From Agrobacterium genomosp. 13 str. CFBP 6927 (GTDB taxonomy: Bacteria; Pseudomonadota; Alphaproteobacteria; Rhizobiales; Rhizobiaceae), in the NCBI GenBank assembly GCA_900012615.1, contig LT009756.1:450035-514034 (forward strand): a stretch of 64,000 bases of DNA, in the 5' to 3' direction. Positions 1 to 10,900 of the stretch are shown here, one piece after another. Under the pieces are notes generated by a model that had not been told where the DNA came from, ran no database searches, and worked only from the letters and a program-made list of their open reading frames with translations. Within the stretch, counting starts at the first letter, position 1. Each line of letters opens with the position of its first letter. The translations under genes were made by a program, and so were the position numbers.

Positions 1-956
1 GCCAGGCCGGCAACGCCATGGAAGCGCGCGCCGCCATCAAGCATCTCAATCCCGATGTCGTGACGCTTGATATCGAGATGCCGGAAATGAACGGCCTCGA
101 ATTCCTCGAAAAGATCATGCGCCTGCGGCCGATGCCGGTCATCATGGTCTCGTCCTTGACGCATCGCGGCGCTGACGCCTCGCTTGCCGCGCTTGAAATC
201 GGTGCTTTCGACTGTGTCGGCAAACCCGCTCCCGGCGATGCGCGTCCCTTTGGTGATCTTGCCGACAAGGTAAAAGCCGCCGCCCGCTCGCAGCACGCGG
301 CCTATCGCGCGGCGCGCCCGGAAACAGCAGCGGCAGTGCAGCCGACCCCGGTCAGCGATTATCGCGCCGGCCGCAAGGTCGTGGCCATCGGCTCCTCCAC
401 GGGTGGCGTCGAGGCCTTGATCGCCGTGCTTCAGAAGTTTCCGGCTAATTGCCCGCCGACCGTCATCACCCAGCATATGCCGCCGACATTCACCAAGAGT
501 TTCGCGGAAAGGCTGAACCGCATCTGCGCACCTGTCGTGGAAGAGGCGACGGACGGCGCACGCCTGCAAACCGGCAAGATTTACCTCGCGCCGGGCGGCG
601 AGCGCCATTTGCAGATCGCCAATCGTACTGCGCCCTGCTGCCGGCTCATCGAGCGTGATCCCGTCAACGGCCATCGCCCCTCCGTCGATGTGCTGTTCGA
701 TTCGGTGGCCGAGCTTGCCGGACGCAACGCCGTCGGCGTCATTTTGACCGGCATGGGCCGCGATGGTGCAGCCGGATTGTTGAAAATGCGCCATGCCGGT
801 GCGCGCACCGTCGGCCAGAACGAAAAAACATGTGTCGTCTACGGCATGCCGCGTGTGGCTTATGAGCTTGGCGCCGTGGAACAGCAATTGCCGTTGGCCT
901 CCATCGGCGAAGAAATCCTGAAACTAACCACTGCCCGTAAAGAAGGTGCTGACTAA
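1..956 (+). CDS. cheB: Chemotaxis response regulator protein-glutamate methylesterase CheB (5' partial)
   Basis: CheB removes methyl groups from glutamates on chemoreceptors and so resets their sensitivity; it is a soluble enzyme activated when CheA phosphorylates its receiver domain. The visible part begins inside the receiver domain ([17 protein letters not shown] holds the phospho-acceptor Asp) and runs through a linker into the methylesterase domain. That domain shows the catalytic Ser in GSSTGG, His in TQHMPP and Asp in [10 protein letters not shown]. The frame is open through the left edge of the window with no start codon, so the true start lies upstream. The stop overlaps the cheY2 start (TAATG), which shows translational coupling in the che operon. 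Identification is firm; only the N-terminus is missing. Confidence 0.95.
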   Translation, partial: QAGNAMEARAAIKHLNPDVVTLDIEMPEMNGLEFLEKIMRLRPMPVIMVSSLTHRGADASLAALEIGAFDCVGKPAPGDARPFGDLADKVKAAARSQHAAYRAARPETAAAVQPTPVSDYRAGRKVVAIGSSTGGVEALIAVLQKFPANCPPTVITQHMPPTFTKSFAERLNRICAPVVEEATDGARLQTGKIYLAPGGERHLQIANRTAPCCRLIERDPVNGHRPSVDVLFDSVAELAGRNAVGVILTGMGRDGAAGLLKMRHAGARTVGQNEKTCVVYGMPRVAYELGAVEQQLPLASIGEEILKLTTARKEGAD

Positions 957-1345
957 TGTCTCTCGCAGAAAAGATCAAAGTTCTGATCGTCGACGATCAG
1001 GTGACCAGCCGGCTGCTCCTCAGCGATGCGCTGACACAGCTCGGCTTCAAGCAGATTACTGCCGCTGGCGATGGCGAGCAGGGATTGAAGATCATGGAGC
1101 AGCAGCCCCATCATCTCGTCATCTCCGACTTCAACATGCCGAAGATGGACGGCCTTGGCTTCCTGCACGCCGTGCGGGCCAACCCAACCACCAAGAAGGC
1201 CGCCTTCATCATCCTCACCGCGCAGGGCGACCGCGCGCTGGTGCAGAAGGCAGCGCAGCTCGGCGCGAATAACGTGCTGGCCAAACCCTTCACGATCGAC
1301 AAGATGCGTGCTGCCATCGAAGCGGTTTTCGGATCGCTGAAATGA
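956..1345 (+). CDS. cheY2: Chemotaxis response regulator CheY (CheY2 type)
   Basis: This single-domain receiver of 129 residues carries the chemotaxis signal from CheA to the flagellar motor switch (FliM). Conserved residues are visible: the acidic pair D13-D14, phospho-acceptor D58 in [11 protein letters not shown]88, and K110 followed by Pro. There is no output domain. In Sinorhizobium the CheY next to cheB and cheD is CheY2, the one that slows the motor, while CheY1 acts as a phosphate sink; position in the operon makes this the CheY2 equivalent, which is inference. The start overlaps the cheB stop, and the 3' end overlaps cheD by four bases (ATGA). Confidence 0.93.
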   Translation: MSLAEKIKVLIVDDQVTSRLLLSDALTQLGFKQITAAGDGEQGLKIMEQQPHHLVISDFNMPKMDGLGFLHAVRANPTTKKAAFIILTAQGDRALVQKAAQLGANNVLAKPFTIDKMRAAIEAVFGSLK

Positions 1346-1887
1346 TTGAAGCTGCGGCCAAGCGCGTACATATCATTCAGGGCGAGTATAAGGTTGTCAA
1401 CGATCCCGACGTGGTCATGACGACGATACTCGGTTCGTGCGTGGCCGCCTGTCTCAGAGATCCCGTTGCCGGCATTGGAGGCATGAACCACTTCCTGCTG
1501 CCGGGAACGGGCAATGTGACGGGGGGAGATGCAACGCGTTACGGCGTGCATCTCATGGAACTTCTGATCAACGGCCTTCTGAAGAAGGGCGCCCGCCGCG
1601 ACCGGCTGGAGGCCAAGGTTTTCGGCGGCGCGAAGACGATCGCCAGCTTCTCGAATGTCGGTGAGCAGAATGCCATCTTCGCCATGCAGTTTCTGAAGGA
1701 TGAAGGCATTCCGGTCATAAGCTCCTCCACGGGCGGGGAACACGGCCGCAAGATCGAATTCTGGCCGGTCTCAGGCCGTGCGCGGCAGCATCCGCTCAGC
1801 GGCGCGGAAACCCAGAAGACCGTTGCGATGGAAACGCGTCCGGTGCCGGCGCCCAAACCCGTCGCCAACGACATCGAATTTTTCTAG
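1342..1887 (+). CDS. cheD: Chemoreceptor glutamine deamidase CheD
   Basis: CheD deamidates specific glutamines of chemoreceptors to glutamates, creating methylation sites; in some bacteria it also partners with CheC-type phosphatases. The 181-residue protein has the family's catalytic triad in the right spacing: T27, C33 (in ILGSCVAAC) and H50 (in GGMNHFLLP), matching the Thermotoga spacing of 6 and 17 residues. A second conserved block, KVFGGA, follows at about residue 90. The gene overlaps cheY2 by four bases and is followed by the cheT-like gene after 14 bases, so it belongs to the che operon. Confidence 0.94.
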   Translation: MIEAAAKRVHIIQGEYKVVNDPDVVMTTILGSCVAACLRDPVAGIGGMNHFLLPGTGNVTGGDATRYGVHLMELLINGLLKKGARRDRLEAKVFGGAKTIASFSNVGEQNAIFAMQFLKDEGIPVISSSTGGEHGRKIEFWPVSGRARQHPLSGAETQKTVAMETRPVPAPKPVANDIEFF

Positions 1888-1901
1888 TCACGGAGTTTCC
1901 A

Positions 1902-2285
1902 ATGCAGATTGCAGACCACACCGGCACCACTCCGTTCGAAGAAGCCTTGCCGGACGTTCTGATGCGGGTGGTATCGGAACTGCACGACGTCGCCTATCTT
2001 ATTGAGCGCATCGAGCCGCAGCTGCTGGAAGTGACCAGCGGCGAATTGTCCAGCGATGGCGTCAAGCTGCTGCAGGGCATCGATCTTGCCGTTCAGAAGA
2101 CCCGCGGCCTTGCGGAGTTCATCGACACCATCACAGGCTCCATTCCCGGTGACTGGATCGTGGACGTCTCGACGGCACTCAGCCTCGTCAAGCTTGCCGA
2201 AATGCAAAAGGCGCTGGGCGCAGCGTTCCGCCATGGCCATTCCCAGCCGCTCGACAAGGCCTCCGGCGACTTCGACCTGTTCTAG
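1902..2285 (+). CDS. cheT: CheT-like chemotaxis protein with CheZ-type DxxxQ motif
   Basis: This small 127-residue, largely helical protein closes the che operon directly after cheD, where Sinorhizobium meliloti encodes CheT. A helix around residues 55-72 contains D61-L-A-V-Q65, the DxxxQ signature of CheZ-family CheY~P phosphatases. A leading helix at about 17-45 could pack against it in a CheZ-like hairpin, and the C-terminus ends in GDFDLF. Published work on S. meliloti CheT describes a role in signal termination, so phosphatase activity toward a CheY is the likely job; here it is inferred from position and motif. No signal peptide or membrane segment is present. Confidence 0.75.
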   Translation: MQIADHTGTTPFEEALPDVLMRVVSELHDVAYLIERIEPQLLEVTSGELSSDGVKLLQGIDLAVQKTRGLAEFIDTITGSIPGDWIVDVSTALSLVKLAEMQKALGAAFRHGHSQPLDKASGDFDLF

Positions 2286-2414
2286 ACCTTCCGGCTGCCA
2301 TTCATCCATCCTTCGCGGATAACGGAGAAAGGCAACGCTCGCGCAAGCTTCGCACCCTATTGTCACCACGGGGCCAAAAGGTCTCGGACTCTATGAATGA
2401 CGGTGCGGAACAGA

Positions 2415-4097
2415 ATGAATCTGTTAAATCAAATCCCTCAGGTCTTGAAGAATGTCGCGGCGCTGGGTCAGACACGGCTTCTGATGCTGGGCGGCGTGGG
2501 CGTTTTGTCCATGGCCGTTATCCTTGCAGCGGCACTCTATGTGAACCGTCCCGCTTACGAGACCCTTTATGTGGGACTTGAAAAGAGCGACCTCAACAAG
2601 ATCAGCATTGCGCTTGCCGAATCGGGGCTGGACTTTCAGGTTGGAACCGATGGTGCGAGCCTCCAGGTTCCCGTCGGGCTCACCAGCAAGGCGCGTCTGC
2701 TGCTGGCCGAGCGCGGCCTGCCGGACAGCGCCAATGCCGGTTACGAGCTTTTCGACAATGTCGGCTCTCTCGGCCTGACCTCCTTCATGCAGGAAGTGAC
2801 GCGGGTTCGCGCCCTTGAGGGCGAAATCAGCCGCTCCATCCAGCAGATCGACGGGGTTGCGGCCGCACGCGTCCATATCGTCATGCCTGACGTCGGCAAT
2901 TTCCGCCGTGGTGAACAGAAGCCCACGGCATCAGTCATGATCCGCGCCAGTGCCACCGCCGGGCGCAAGGCCTCCGCCTCCATCCGTCACCTCGTCGCCT
3001 CGGCCGTTCCCGGCCTTGAAGTCGATGACGTGACCCTGCTTGATTCGACGGGCCAGCTTCTGGCCTCCGGTGACGATGTCACCAATGCCGCCATGAACCG
3101 TTCGCTGACACTGGCGCAGAACGTTCAGCAGGAAATCACCACCAATATCGACAAGGCGCTGGCGCCTTTCCTCGGTATGGACAATTTCCGCTCCAGCGTC
3201 ACGGCGCAGCTCAATACTGACAGCCGCCAGATTCAGGAAACCGTCTACGATCCGGAATCACGCGTCGAGCGCTCTGTCCGCACGGTGAAGGAAGACCAGA
3301 AGTCCCAGGAAACGCAGCCCGACACGGCAGCGACCGTGGAGCAGAACGTGCCGCAGGCAGCGCCGCAGGGCGGCGCTGGTGGTCCACAGTCTTCCGACCA
3401 GTCCGCGAAGAAAGAAGAACAGACCAACTACGAGATCAATTCCAAAACGGTCGCCACCGTCAAGAACGGCTATACCGTCGAGAAGCTTTCGGTCGCCGTG
3501 GTCGTCAACAAGGGCCGCATCGCCAAGATGGTCGGTGAACCCGCCGATCAGGCCAAAATCGATGCCTATCTTGCTGAAATGCAGAAGATCGTAACCTCGG
3601 CTGCGGGCATTTCTTCCGATCGCGGTGACATGGTCACTCTGACTGCCATGGACTTCCTGGAAACGCAGCTGCTCGACGAAGCCGCAAGCGGACCGGGCAT
3701 CATGGAAGTGCTCAGCCGCAATTCGGCAGGCATCATCAATTCGCTCGCCTTCGTCGCTGTCGCCTTCCTTGTCATCTGGCTCGGTGTACGTCCTCTGGTC
3801 CGCACGGTCGCCGGCAACGGTGCTGCCGCAGGCCAGCTCAGCCAGGAGGCCGCAGGTCTCGAACTGCCGGATTTCTCCCCTGGCATGGATGCGGGTGCAG
3901 GTGGTCTCATGGAAGGTTTCGGGGCGGATTTCGGCTTCGACAGCACCGACGACCTTCTTGCTGGCGGCGACAGCGAAGGCACCTTCAACCGCCGGGTTCG
4001 CGAAGGACCCGAGCGCAGGCTCTCCCGCATGGTGGAAATCAGCGAGGAAAGAGCAGCCAAGATTCTTCGCAAATGGGCGGTGGAAAAAGCCGCGTGA
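2415..4097 (+). CDS. fliF: Flagellar MS-ring protein FliF
   Basis: FliF forms the MS-ring in the inner membrane, the first structure of the flagellar basal body and the seat of the export gate and C-ring. The protein (about 560 residues from this start) has an N-terminal membrane helix at about 24-44, ring-building motifs, a periplasmic region with a Gln/Pro-rich insert at about 295-335, a second membrane helix near residue 445, and a C-terminal tail ending in EISEERAAKILRKW that should bind FliG. An in-frame ATG at 2397 would add six residues; I chose 2415 because the sequence from there (MNLLNQIPQVLKN) looks like a normal FliF start. A strong terminator follows, so fliF is separated from visN. 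Confidence 0.94.
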   Translation: MNLLNQIPQVLKNVAALGQTRLLMLGGVGVLSMAVILAAALYVNRPAYETLYVGLEKSDLNKISIALAESGLDFQVGTDGASLQVPVGLTSKARLLLAERGLPDSANAGYELFDNVGSLGLTSFMQEVTRVRALEGEISRSIQQIDGVAAARVHIVMPDVGNFRRGEQKPTASVMIRASATAGRKASASIRHLVASAVPGLEVDDVTLLDSTGQLLASGDDVTNAAMNRSLTLAQNVQQEITTNIDKALAPFLGMDNFRSSVTAQLNTDSRQIQETVYDPESRVERSVRTVKEDQKSQETQPDTAATVEQNVPQAAPQGGAGGPQSSDQSAKKEEQTNYEINSKTVATVKNGYTVEKLSVAVVVNKGRIAKMVGEPADQAKIDAYLAEMQKIVTSAAGISSDRGDMVTLTAMDFLETQLLDEAASGPGIMEVLSRNSAGIINSLAFVAVAFLVIWLGVRPLVRTVAGNGAAAGQLSQEAAGLELPDFSPGMDAGAGGLMEGFGADFGFDSTDDLLAGGDSEGTFNRRVREGPERRLSRMVEISEERAAKILRKWAVEKAA

Positions 4098-4102
4098 TTT
4101 TG

Positions 4103-4130
4103 AAAAAGGCCGGGTTTACCCGGCCTTTTG
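4103..4130 (+). terminator. Rho-independent terminator after fliF
   Basis: A perfect stem AAAAGGCCGGG (4104-4114) / CCCGGCCTTTT (4119-4129) with a four-base loop lies six bases after the fliF stop and ends in a T run. It should end the che-fliF transcript and insulate visN. Confidence 0.9.
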
Positions 4131-4428
4131 CGCATTTACGGACTTTTTGGTATGTTTGGCAGGCGCGTGGCTGCATTCTCGTTTCAGGACACTGTTTACA
4201 AAAAATTCAGCAACGATACAGTTTGCTGGGAATAGGCTGAGAATGCCGTTTATGGATTGGCCAGCTTTTCAGTATGTTTTTTTAGCAATAGACGAGCAGG
4301 GAAATACGTGGAAAGGCTGTTGTCAGGTAATGGCAAATTCCGGTCGGTTCCATAAAATGAAGTGATTCGGTCTCCGGGGGGCGCCATCCCGTTTTGGTAA
4401 GCTTCTCGAATGGAATGATTCCATCCCG
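4131..4428 (+). promoter_or_regulatory. visN upstream region with a perfect 15-bp palindrome
   Basis: There is no credible gene here. The stretch is less GC-rich than its surroundings near 4190-4290, as expected for a promoter region. At 4410-4424 lies ATGGAATGATTCCAT, a perfect palindrome around a central G, and the heptamer CATCCCG occurs on both sides of it (4385 and 4422). It sits a few bases before the first possible visN start, so it could be an operator or part of the leader; no protein can be named from sequence alone. Confidence 0.45.
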
Positions 4429-5199
4429 ATGTATAATCTCCCACTGGGAGCAAGAGGGCGTAGGCGATTGAAAGTCGATGTTGATATCCGCAGGCTGTCT
4501 GCCAAGCCTATGGAGGGCATGGGTAAGCCCTTGCCGCGCGACCAGCTTGCCAAAAATGTCGCTGCCACGGCTGCCGCCGGTAACGTTTCAGGCGCGCTGG
4601 ATTTGCTTGTGACCTATGCTGGCGCCTCGCATTATCTGCTGGCGCGGGATGATCTTCTCGAAGAAACCGGGCTTAAATTCATCGTCACATCCGATTGGCC
4701 CTTCGATCTGGTGCGCAGGCTCGGCGTCGAACTGACGAACAGCCAGAACAGATCGAGCGAAATGGAAAAATGCCTTTCGCTTCTGCGGCCTCGATTGCTT
4801 TTCCTTCCAGACGACGTTTCCGTTCCCTACGGTATCGACCGGCAATATTCGGCCCTGTCTTTCTGCGTCGGCCGCATCCGGCTGTCGCTGCTGCTGCTGT
4901 TTCCTGAAAATGCCGTTCCTTTGCCGGAGCGTCTGCGCGAAATTGCCCTGCTGACGGGTTATTGCGTCAGTTTCGGCATCGCCAGCGAAGCGAAGGCGGT
5001 GCGGGATATCGATCTCACCGAGCGTGAGCTCGAGTGCCTGTTCTGGATCGCCGAAGGCAAGACCAGTGACGAAATTGCGATGATCCTTGGCATTTCTCGC
5101 AATACGATCAATAATTACATTACAAGCGTGATGCGTAAAACCGCGACAAAAACCCGCTCGGAGGCAATTGCCTACGCCGTGCGCAACAACCTTGTATAG
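4429..5199 (+). CDS. visN: LuxR-family motility master regulator VisN
   Basis: VisN works with VisR, probably as a heterodimer, at the top of the rhizobial motility cascade; in Sinorhizobium and Agrobacterium the pair activates rem and hence flagellar and chemotaxis genes. The protein has an N-terminal autoinducer-binding-like domain (about 30-170) and a C-terminal LuxR helix-turn-helix (about 192-256), where LTERELECLFWIAEGKTSDE opens the typical four-helix domain. The start is uncertain: ATG 4429 has no good ribosome-binding site, while TTG 4468 or ATG 4510 would give 243 or 229 residues. visR follows after ten bases. No acyl-homoserine lactone synthase is nearby; the ligand, if any, is unknown. 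Confidence 0.9.
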   Translation: MYNLPLGARGRRRLKVDVDIRRLSAKPMEGMGKPLPRDQLAKNVAATAAAGNVSGALDLLVTYAGASHYLLARDDLLEETGLKFIVTSDWPFDLVRRLGVELTNSQNRSSEMEKCLSLLRPRLLFLPDDVSVPYGIDRQYSALSFCVGRIRLSLLLLFPENAVPLPERLREIALLTGYCVSFGIASEAKAVRDIDLTERELECLFWIAEGKTSDEIAMILGISRNTINNYITSVMRKTATKTRSEAIAYAVRNNLV

Positions 5200-5209
5200 G
5201 CATCGAACG

Positions 5210-5953
5210 ATGGTACAGACGAAGGACAATGAGGGCTTTGGTCAAACGGGGATGTTTCACCGCAGCCCGGTCGTGACAACCCGGTCGGACCTGTTTCCGA
5301 AACTCGTCGCCATGCAGAAGCTGGTCGGCGCGCGAAATTTCGTGGTGACGAAAGCCGCTGCTTCCGGCTTCCCCAACAAGAAGAAGATGACCTGCGAGCT
5401 GGAAAACTGGGGCATGAATGCCGCGGAACAGAGCACCCAGTTCATCCGCGCCGTCGGCGATATTCTTCTCGACCATATCGAAACGTCGCTGTTGCCGGTC
5501 ATCTGGCGCAACAAGAATGCCGGCGGCTTCGCCGATCTTCCCGATGTGCCGGCTCTCTTGCGCCGGATCGAGAACGACACCTTGCCCTATGCGGGCCTGG
5601 CCCTGCCGGTGCGGCTTGGCACCATCGGCAACGGCTATATCGTTTTCTGCGGCAGCAATCTCGTTCTCGACAATGAGGTCGTCATCGAGCAGCACATCAA
5701 ATGCTGCGAGATCATGGTCGACATGCTGGCGCTGGACGAGCGCAAGGCGGCACCGTCGGAAGCCTTGAGTGAAAGGGAAATCGCCTGCCTGCAACTGGCG
5801 GGTGATGGCCGTATCAGCGAAGAGATTGCGGTCAAGCTCGGGCTTTCCGTGCACACCGTCAATGCCTATCTCGGTTCGGCAACGATCAAGCTCGATTCAG
5901 TCAACCGCATTCAGGCGATCGCAAAGGCGATCCGTCTCGGTTACATCCATTGA
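5210..5953 (+). CDS. visR: LuxR-family motility master regulator VisR
   Basis: VisR is the partner of VisN. The 247-residue protein has an N-terminal sensor-like domain and a C-terminal LuxR helix-turn-helix at about 185-247, beginning LSEREIACLQLAGDG. In Agrobacterium tumefaciens VisR is also reported to restrain cyclic-di-GMP synthesis and so link swimming to attachment; that is family knowledge, not visible here. An earlier in-frame ATG at 5168 would overlap visN, so I prefer ATG 5210, which lies ten bases after the visN stop. The two genes are almost certainly co-transcribed. Confidence 0.92.
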   Translation: MVQTKDNEGFGQTGMFHRSPVVTTRSDLFPKLVAMQKLVGARNFVVTKAAASGFPNKKKMTCELENWGMNAAEQSTQFIRAVGDILLDHIETSLLPVIWRNKNAGGFADLPDVPALLRRIENDTLPYAGLALPVRLGTIGNGYIVFCGSNLVLDNEVVIEQHIKCCEIMVDMLALDERKAAPSEALSEREIACLQLAGDGRISEEIAVKLGLSVHTVNAYLGSATIKLDSVNRIQAIAKAIRLGYIH

Positions 5954-6098
5954 TCCTGGACGGGGCTTCCCGTCCCGCATAAGCCGGGCGGGCGCCTGCC
6001 GGCCTTGTGCAGCCCCTAAAAGCTGCCATCGACACTTCGCGTTTTTTTAACAGTTGCCTACTAGAACTTTTATAAGTTTGGCTTTGGGGAACTGTTTC

Positions 6099-7946
6099 AT
6101 GTACAACCGGCTCTTTAAGTCCGTTGCTGGCAAGGTCGTCGCGTTGACGATCGGCCTGATCACGCTCAGCGTGGCGGCAGTTGGTTTTTCGACCTACATT
6201 CGCTTGAAGGATAACATCATCACCACCGCGCTGCGCGATACGCACAGCGCAATGCGCGGCATGGCAATCCTCTACGAGATGAAGGTCGGCGGCGTTGCCC
6301 TCGAAATGGTGGATGGCGAGTTGAAGAGCGTGGGCCGTGCCAGCATCGGAACGATGCGCGACAATGATCTCGTCGATCGCACGGCAGCCGGTAACGGCGG
6401 TATCTCTACTGTTTTTGAAGCCAAGGCCGGTGAGTTCATTCGCCTGACCACCAATCTGAAGAACGAAAAGGGTGAAAGAGCAGCAGGCACCAAGCTTGCT
6501 ACCGATCATCCCGCTTTCCCGAAAGTTTCCAAGGGTGAGGCCTATTTTGGCACCGCCACGCTGTTCGGCACCAGCTATATGACCGGTTATATGCCGGTTA
6601 CGAACAAGACCGGCGCAACCGTCGGCATCCTGTTCGTGGGTATTCCCATGGATGTCTACGATGCGCAGATATACAGCCTGCGCGACATGATGCTGATCTG
6701 CGGCGCGCTCGCCATGCTTGGCGTCGGATTGCTCGCCTATTTCGTCATCAAGCGTACGCTTCAGCCGCTTGGCAAGCTGACCGATGCGGTGAAGTCCCTT
6801 TCGGATGGTAATCTCGATACGCCGATCCCCTATGCCACCAACAGCAACGAGTTCGGCAACATCGCCCGCGCTCTGGTGATATTCCGCGAAAATGCGCTTG
6901 AGAAGCTGGCGATCGAAGGGAAGAGCGCCGAGGAACGCTCCATGGCGGAATCAGAACGTCACCGCAACGATGCCGAGAAGCAGGAGCTGGACGGCCAGAT
7001 CGAATTTGCGGTCGGTGAGATCGCCTCCGGCCTTGGCAGACTTTCGCGCGGTGATCTGAGCCGCACAATCGAGACGCCCTTTAACGGCCGTCTGGACCGG
7101 CTGCGCACGGACTTCAACGAATCCCTTCTCAACCTGCGCGATGCGCTGGGGCAGATCCGGGAACGCACACTCATCATCCAACATAGCGGCTTTGAAATCG
7201 AGCAATCGTCGGTCGATCTGTCGAAGCGCACCGAAAACCAGGCCGCCTCGCTGGAAGAGACCGCCGCCGCCGTAGACGAAATTACGGTGACTGTCAGATC
7301 CTCGGCCGAGCGGGCACGGGAGGCCAATGAGGCCGTTCGCGTCACCAAGCAGAGCGCCGACAGTTCCGGTTCGGTCGTCAGCAATGCCGTTGACGCCATG
7401 GGCCGCATTGAAGACGCTTCGCGCAAGATCGAGCAGATCATCGAGGTCATCGATGACATCGCCTTCCAGACCAACCTTCTCGCCCTGAATGCCGGCATCG
7501 AGGCGGCGCGTGCGGGTGAGGCTGGCAAGGGTTTTGCCGTCGTCGCGCAGGAAGTACGCGAGCTTGCACAGCGTTCCGCCGATGCGGCGCGTGAAATCAA
7601 GCAGCTCATCAACCAGTCGACGCATGAGGTCAGCTCCGGTTCGAAGCTGGTGCAGGAGGCGGGTACGGTTCTTTCCGCCATCAGCCGACAGATCGTCACC
7701 GTCAGCCAGCATGTCGAAACCATCGCGACCGCGACGCAGGACCAGTCTTCTGCGCTTCACAACGTCAACAGTTCCGTCAACCAGATGGATCAGATGACCC
7801 AGCAGAACGCCGCCCTTGCCGAACAGTCCAGCGCGGCGAGCAGGGTGCTGTCCGGTGAAGTGGAGGCGCTGCTCGATCTGGTTCAGCGGTTCCAGATGGA
7901 ACAGGGCTCAGTGACCGGCAGGGATCGGTTGAGCCGCGCGGCCTGA
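6099..7946 (+). CDS. Methyl-accepting chemotaxis protein with periplasmic Cache-type sensor
   Basis: This transmembrane chemoreceptor senses a ligand outside the inner membrane and controls CheA. From ATG 6099 (preceded by TTGGGGA) it has 615 residues: TM1 at about 11-33, a periplasmic domain of about 160 residues resembling Cache-type sensors (with an [12 protein letters not shown] block near residue 170), TM2 at about 198-220, a HAMP domain, a second HAMP-like linker near 305-360, and the signalling domain. The highly conserved hairpin tip ([19 protein letters not shown]) lies around residues 455-480. It ends SRAA, without the CheR/CheB-docking pentapeptide seen on some receptors. The ligand is unknown. 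An upstream ATG at 6054 lacks support. Confidence 0.93.
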   Translation: MYNRLFKSVAGKVVALTIGLITLSVAAVGFSTYIRLKDNIITTALRDTHSAMRGMAILYEMKVGGVALEMVDGELKSVGRASIGTMRDNDLVDRTAAGNGGISTVFEAKAGEFIRLTTNLKNEKGERAAGTKLATDHPAFPKVSKGEAYFGTATLFGTSYMTGYMPVTNKTGATVGILFVGIPMDVYDAQIYSLRDMMLICGALAMLGVGLLAYFVIKRTLQPLGKLTDAVKSLSDGNLDTPIPYATNSNEFGNIARALVIFRENALEKLAIEGKSAEERSMAESERHRNDAEKQELDGQIEFAVGEIASGLGRLSRGDLSRTIETPFNGRLDRLRTDFNESLLNLRDALGQIRERTLIIQHSGFEIEQSSVDLSKRTENQAASLEETAAAVDEITVTVRSSAERAREANEAVRVTKQSADSSGSVVSNAVDAMGRIEDASRKIEQIIEVIDDIAFQTNLLALNAGIEAARAGEAGKGFAVVAQEVRELAQRSADAAREIKQLINQSTHEVSSGSKLVQEAGTVLSAISRQIVTVSQHVETIATATQDQSSALHNVNSSVNQMDQMTQQNAALAEQSSAASRVLSGEVEALLDLVQRFQMEQGSVTGRDRLSRAA

Positions 7947-7968
7947 GAGGCGCATTCAGAAAGCAAAG

Positions 7969-7999
7969 AACTCCCGGATCACAAGGTCCGGGAGTTTTT
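7969..7999 (+). terminator. Rho-independent terminator after the chemoreceptor gene
   Basis: The stem AACTCCCGGA (7969-7978) / TCCGGGAGTT (7987-7996) is followed by TTT. It separates the chemoreceptor gene from the convergent hybrid kinase gene, whose stop codon (7999-8001) touches the hairpin, so it may serve both strands. Confidence 0.85.
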
Positions 8000-10900
8000 C
8001 ATTCCGCCGCCGCACGGGCCGTGCTGGATATCTGGTTGATATAGGCGCGCAGGGCTGCCGGCTTGACCGGTTTGTGCTGGACGGAAATTCCGTATTTTTC
8101 CGCATCGCTGCGCACTTCCGGGCTGCGGTCCGCCGTCAAAAGCAGGGCAGGGATCGTCTTGCCGTAAAAAGTCCTGATGAGACGGATCGCGCTGATGCCG
8201 TCGCCATCATCCAGATGGTAATCGGCAACGATCACGTCGGGTGCCGCGGTCAGCGTCAGGAACGGTTCTTCCAGCGTCGCCACCGAACCTGCGGGTAGGA
8301 CCTCGCAACCCCAGCCCGACAGCAGCAGCGTCATGCCCTCAAGGATTTTCGGCTCATTGTCGATGCACAGGACCCTGATACCGTGAAGGCGATCGCTCGC
8401 CGCTGGATTGACGATTGTACCGCTGGCTTTCGCGGGTGCGATCCGGTCCGCCTCGCGCGGCAGGTGGATGCGGAAGGTCGTGCCCTTGCCGGGTGTTGAA
8501 ATCAGCTGCACGGGATGGTGCAGCATGCGCGACAGCCGGTCGACGATGGAGAGGCCAAGCCCGAGGCCCGACGCTGTCTTTGCCCCTTCATCCAGCCGGG
8601 CGAACTCCTTGAAGACCGTACGGAATTTGGAGGCGGGAATACCGATGCCGGAATCCGTCACCTGAATGACGACCTCACCGCCCCGGCGGCGCGCGCCGAC
8701 GACGACTTTGCCCGTCAGCGTATATTTGATGGCGTTCGAGACCAGGTTCTGTATCAGCCGCCGCAGGAGATTGGGGTCCGAGCGCACCGTCAGCGATGTG
8801 GGCATGACCACCAGATCGAGGTTCTTCTCCTGCGCCATGGGCGCAAAGTCGGTCTCGATGCGTTTCAGCAGCTCATTCAGCGGCACCGAGGTCATGCGCG
8901 CCTTCATCGAACCCGTGTCGAGGCGGGAAATATCGAGCACCGCACCGAGAATCGTCTCGACCGATTCGAGCGCCGAATCGATATTCTGCACGAGATCGCT
9001 TTCCCCCGATGCGCCAAGCCGCTCGACGAGCGAGGAGGAATAAAGGCGGGCTGCATTCAGCGGCTGAAGAATGTCGTGACCGGCGGCGGCGAAAAACCGC
9101 GTCTTGCCGATATTCGCCTCGTCGGCGGATGCTCTCGCCTCAGCCAGTTCGCGGTTGACGCGGGTAAGCTCGACGGTGCGCTCCGCTACACGCTGCTCCA
9201 GCGTTTCGTTCGCCTGTTTTAATGCCTGGTCGCTCGCCACCCTCTGGGTGATATCGGTGAAAGTGGCGACGATGCCCTTGTCCGGCATGGTGTTGGAGCG
9301 CACTTCGATAATCCGCTCGCCACCCGCAAGCACCAGCGAGAAGGGCAGGTCCATGGTCAGGAAACTGGTGATAAGCTCATTCGTATCGCCGGCCGGCATG
9401 TCGCCGCGCTCCTGCAACATGGAAACGATATCCGTGAGTGGAACCCCAACCTGACCGAATTGCTCGGGCAGATCCAGCAGGGTGCGGAAGCGTCGGTTCC
9501 AGATCGTCAGCTGCTGCGAACTGTCGAAAACGGCAATGCCCTGATCCATTTGCGCAAGAGCGGTCTGCAGCATGTCCTGATTATATTGCAGGGCCTCGCT
9601 CGCCTGATCGAGCAGCCAGGCCGTGTCCGCGCTGGTATCCTCCGCTTTCTGAAGAATGATCGAAAGCACAAGCCGGGCCGATGACGAACCGATGGCGCTG
9701 CCCAGCAATTGTTCGGAGAAATGAATGAGCGCCATATCGGCGGGCTGCTCGTCATTAAGCTTTCTGCCCGCCGTTTTTTCATAGGTCGCCAGCGAGCGCA
9801 GCATGCGCTCTTCGCCGAGATAACGGGCGATCGCGCTTTTGAGGTCGCCGACGCTGACGCGGGTTTTCCAGCCGCGCGTGGCGAATTGCGATTTCGAGTG
9901 GCGCTTGACGAAGATACCGGACTGGATGCGTTCCACCGGACGCGGATTGCGCGAGAGCGAGCCGAGCACGAAAGCAAGGCTATTGACCAGCAGGCTGAGA
10001 ATGACCGCATTCACAAATGGATCGGCCTCGGGACCGTTGAAGACCGTGCTGCCCGAAAACAGGAAGCCGAGAATATTCGCCGCGACCTCGGAGTTATCAG
10101 GCCCGCCGAAGCTTGGCAGAAACAGCAGATAGGCCCAGACGAAAAAGCCCGAGCTGAGACCCGCAATTGCGCCGCGCGCATTGGCCCGGCGCCAGAACAG
10201 GCCGCCGAAGAGGGCAGGGGCCATCTGGGCTATGGCCGCAAATGCCAGGAGGCCGATGGAGGCAAGCCCGGTCGCACTGTCTGCGGCACGGTAATAGCCG
10301 TAGCCCAGAAGCAGGACCGCAAAGATCGCCGTTCTGCGGATGTTGAGAAGTGTTTTGGCGAAGTTGTCCCGGTGCGGCGAGCGGTTCAGCAGCTTTTGCC
10401 GCAGGAAGATCGGCATGACGATGTCGTTGGAGATCATGATCGACAGCGCAACCGAGGCGACGATCACCATCGCGGTCGCCGCCGAAAACCCGCCGATGAA
10501 GGTGATCAGCGACACGACCGGCATCTGATGGGCGAGCGGCAGCTGCAACACGTAAAGATCGGCATCGCCATTTGCGCCGAGCGTCAGAATGCCGGCCAGC
10601 GCGATCGGCAGAACGAAGATGTTGATGGCAATGAGGTAGAGCGGCAGCAGGAAGCCCGCCATGCGCAGCTCTTCCGGCGTGCGGTTTTCCACCACGGTGA
10701 CGTGGAACTGGCGCGGCAGAAGAATGATGGCGAAGCCGGAAAGCAGGGTCATCACGATCCAGCGGCTGATGGGCGTATGGTAGGATATGGCCTTCATGGC
10801 CTGTTCATTGCCGGAGGCAAGCTGCCACAGATGCGAGGGACCGTCGAAAAGCACAAACAGGACGTAAAAGCCGACCGTGCACATGGCGACGAGCTTGACG

